Translations under genes and position numbers: made by a program
NCBI GenBank assembly: GCA_903872555.1
Contig: CAIQLE010000325.1
Span: 1-6,607, forward strand
DNA: 6,607 nt
Direction: 5' to 3'
DNA from: an uncultured bacterium
Lineage (GTDB): Bacteria > Pseudomonadota > Gammaproteobacteria > Burkholderiales > Burkholderiaceae_D
Part shown: positions 5,111 to 6,607 of the stretch, one piece after another
Layout of the letters: the number at the start of each line of letters is the position of its first letter
How positions within the stretch are numbered: the first letter of the stretch is position 1
Notes under the pieces: generated by a model
The model's input: only the letters and a program-made list of their open reading frames with translations
What the model was told of the DNA's origin: nothing
The model's database searches: none

Positions 5111-6607
5111 GATGCCTTCTTATCCTCCGCAATTGTCTTATCAGGCCGAGCCTTCCTATATTTTGTCGGATGACAAAGACATGGATTTGCTCGCTTATCT
5201 GCATCTGATATCAGATCAGCGCTGGCTGATCTGTGGTGTGGCCTTACTCGTCACGCTGGCAGCGGCTGTGTACGCATTAGCTGCCCGGCCTGTGTATGAA
5301 GCCAGCCTGATGGTGCATGTCGAAGAAAAAGGGCAGCGCGAACCCAAGAACATTCTGGGTGAAGCTGGGTCCATGATTGATTACAAAACACCGGCTGCAG
5401 CGGAAGTTGAGCTATTGCGTTCACGCCTGGTGATTGCGCGTGCTATCGATGAATTACATTTGTATATCGATGCACAGGCTGAACGTTTCCCTATTATTGG
5501 CAACTGGTTAGCCAACAGCGGCCTGACAGAAGCCATGCCCTCATTCGCTCATCTATGGGGCTATGCCTGGGGAAAGGAAGCCATCAAGGTTAGTGAATTT
5601 ACAGTGCCTGAATTACTTGAGAATCAAGTGTTCAATTTACGCCTGATGCAGGGCGGACGTTATGTTTTGAATCAGCGTGATAACGGACTCTGGTTCGAAG
5701 GCAGAGTGGGAGAATTACTCAGCGAGTCGACGCGCTTCGGGCGCATCAGCTTACTGGTCGACGAAGCTCTTGGCGAAGCAGGTACACGTTTTATTCTCGT
5801 GCGTAATTCTCGCCTGGCCTCGATTGAAGCCGTGCAGCGCTCGCTGGATGTGGCCGAGGTAGGCAAACAGTCCGGTGTACTGACAGCCACACTGAAAGGC
5901 AGTGATGCTGAAGGTGTGTATCAGCTGCTGAGTGAAATCGGGCGTGAGTATATGTCGCAAAATAGTGCCCGCCGTACCGAAGAGGCGGATAAATCACTCG
6001 CTTACCTGAACCAGCGCCTGCCTGAGCTGAAACAGCAACTAGAACAGGCTGAAGCGCGCTATAACCAGTTTCGCAATACTCATGGCACGATCGATATTGG
6101 TGAAGAAGGTCGCATCAATCTGCAACGATCGGCAGCAGCAAGAACAAGAAAAATCGATCTTGAGCAAAAACGCAGCGAACTCCTGTCACGCTACACCTCC
6201 AATCATCCGGCTGTGATGGGTATTGATGCTCAGCTGCGCGATGTGAATCTGGAACTGCGTGAGGCCACCAGCCAGATCAAGCAATTACCTGTGTTAGAAC
6301 AGGAAATGGTCAGACTAGCGCGCGATGTCAAAGTTAATAATGAATTGTATTCAGCCTTACTGTCATCGGCTCAGCAGCTGCAGTTGATCACTGTGGGTCG
6401 TGCCAGCAATGTCAGGCTGGTTGATGCCCCGGAAAAACCGGATCAGCCCGTCAGTCCTAACCGTCCGCGTATCATGGCGATTGCAATTTTTCTGGGTTTG
6501 TTTCTTGGTCTGTTGATGGCCTTCCTGCGCCGCTCCTTGCAGACGGGCATAGAAGATCCCGAGGTCATAGAAAGACAGTTTGGTTTGCCTGTCTATGCCA
6601 GCATCCC
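5109..6607 (+). CDS. wzc: Wzc-type chain-length co-polymerase / tyrosine autokinase, 5' part
   Basis: The first 499 codons of a gene that runs off the right edge with no stop. Wzc family proteins are inner-membrane co-polymerases with a cytosolic BY-kinase domain; cycling of tyrosine phosphorylation controls chain length and export through Wza. Visible here are a cytosolic N-terminus, TM1 (about 39-59), the Wzz-type segment around PVYEASLMVHVEE (61-73) and EVELLRSRLV (99-108), and a periplasmic coiled-coil region (about 290-400, with KSLAYLNQRLPELKQQLEQ at 295-313). After these come the GNVR-type segment (RLARDVKVNNELYSALL, 402-418; SNVRLVD, 433-439), a proline-rich stretch (441-453) and TM2 (about 455-473). 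The final GIEDPEVIERQFGLPVYASI (480-499) matches the Wzc linker just before the kinase domain. The Walker motifs and tyrosine-rich tail, roughly the last third of the ~720-residue family length, lie outside. ATG 5109 and ATG 5112 are tandem; the Shine-Dalgarno is weak (GAG 5094-5096), so coupling to wzb is likely. Confidence 0.94.
   Translation, partial: MMPSYPPQLSYQAEPSYILSDDKDMDLLAYLHLISDQRWLICGVALLVTLAAAVYALAARPVYEASLMVHVEEKGQREPKNILGEAGSMIDYKTPAAAEVELLRSRLVIARAIDELHLYIDAQAERFPIIGNWLANSGLTEAMPSFAHLWGYAWGKEAIKVSEFTVPELLENQVFNLRLMQGGRYVLNQRDNGLWFEGRVGELLSESTRFGRISLLVDEALGEAGTRFILVRNSRLASIEAVQRSLDVAEVGKQSGVLTATLKGSDAEGVYQLLSEIGREYMSQNSARRTEEADKSLAYLNQRLPELKQQLEQAEARYNQFRNTHGTIDIGEEGRINLQRSAAARTRKIDLEQKRSELLSRYTSNHPAVMGIDAQLRDVNLELREATSQIKQLPVLEQEMVRLARDVKVNNELYSALLSSAQQLQLITVGRASNVRLVDAPEKPDQPVSPNRPRIMAIAIFLGLFLGLLMAFLRRSLQTGIEDPEVIERQFGLPVYASI

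Noticed and set aside
1..6607. Mobile elements, CRISPR arrays, tRNA or rRNA genes, defence systems
   Set aside because: No transposase, integrase, terminal inverted repeats, regularly spaced repeats or tRNA-like cloverleaf were seen. Apart from 102-424 and short gaps, the window is filled by five ordinary genes and one doubtful gene end.

Overview
The window comes from a Gram-negative bacterium with mid-range GC content, judged by eye. The evidence for two membranes is a Wza-type outer-membrane lipoprotein followed by a phosphatase and an inner-membrane Wzc-type co-polymerase/kinase. The protein flavour (RRDWRAGE start region of the FtsX-like permease, the short DksA relative, the Wza/Wzb/Wzc variants) suggests a betaproteobacterium, perhaps Burkholderiales/Oxalobacteraceae. 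That placement is an inference made without any database search.

Layout, all genes on the + strand. Positions 1-101 may hold the last codons of an upstream gene, read in the frame ending at TAG 99-101, and contain two compact stem-loops. Positions 102-424 are an AT-rich stretch with no gene I can support; it carries a weak terminator-like hairpin and a 14-bp imperfect direct repeat. Positions 425-817 encode a 130-residue TraR/DksA-type C4 zinc-finger regulator, closed by a very strong intrinsic terminator at 865-899. Only 11 bases later, at 910, starts a large ten-helix FtsX-like permease (YbbP family, ends 3435). A 75-base gap leads to a capsule/exopolysaccharide export cluster: wza (3511-4641), wzb (4643-5095) and the first 499 codons of wzc (5109 to the right edge).

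The last three genes form one functional unit. Wzc is the inner-membrane co-polymerase and tyrosine autokinase, Wzb the cognate low-molecular-weight tyrosine phosphatase, and Wza the outer-membrane export channel. Their spacing (1 base, then 13 bases) and the poor ribosome-binding sites of wzb and wzc point to a single transcript with translational coupling. Glycosyltransferase and polymerase genes would be expected beyond the right edge. The permease has no ATPase gene next to it, and the zinc-finger regulator is a separate transcription unit.

I found no wholly new system. The observations most worth following are: (i) the DksA-like protein keeps the two acidic tip residues and the zinc site but lacks the equivalents of three ppGpp-contacting residues of E. 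coli DksA; (ii) the terminator overlaps an alternative permease start codon, which decides the start and leaves the permease's promoter unexplained; (iii) the permease has no adjacent partner ATPase; (iv) a perfect palindrome overlaps the wzc start.
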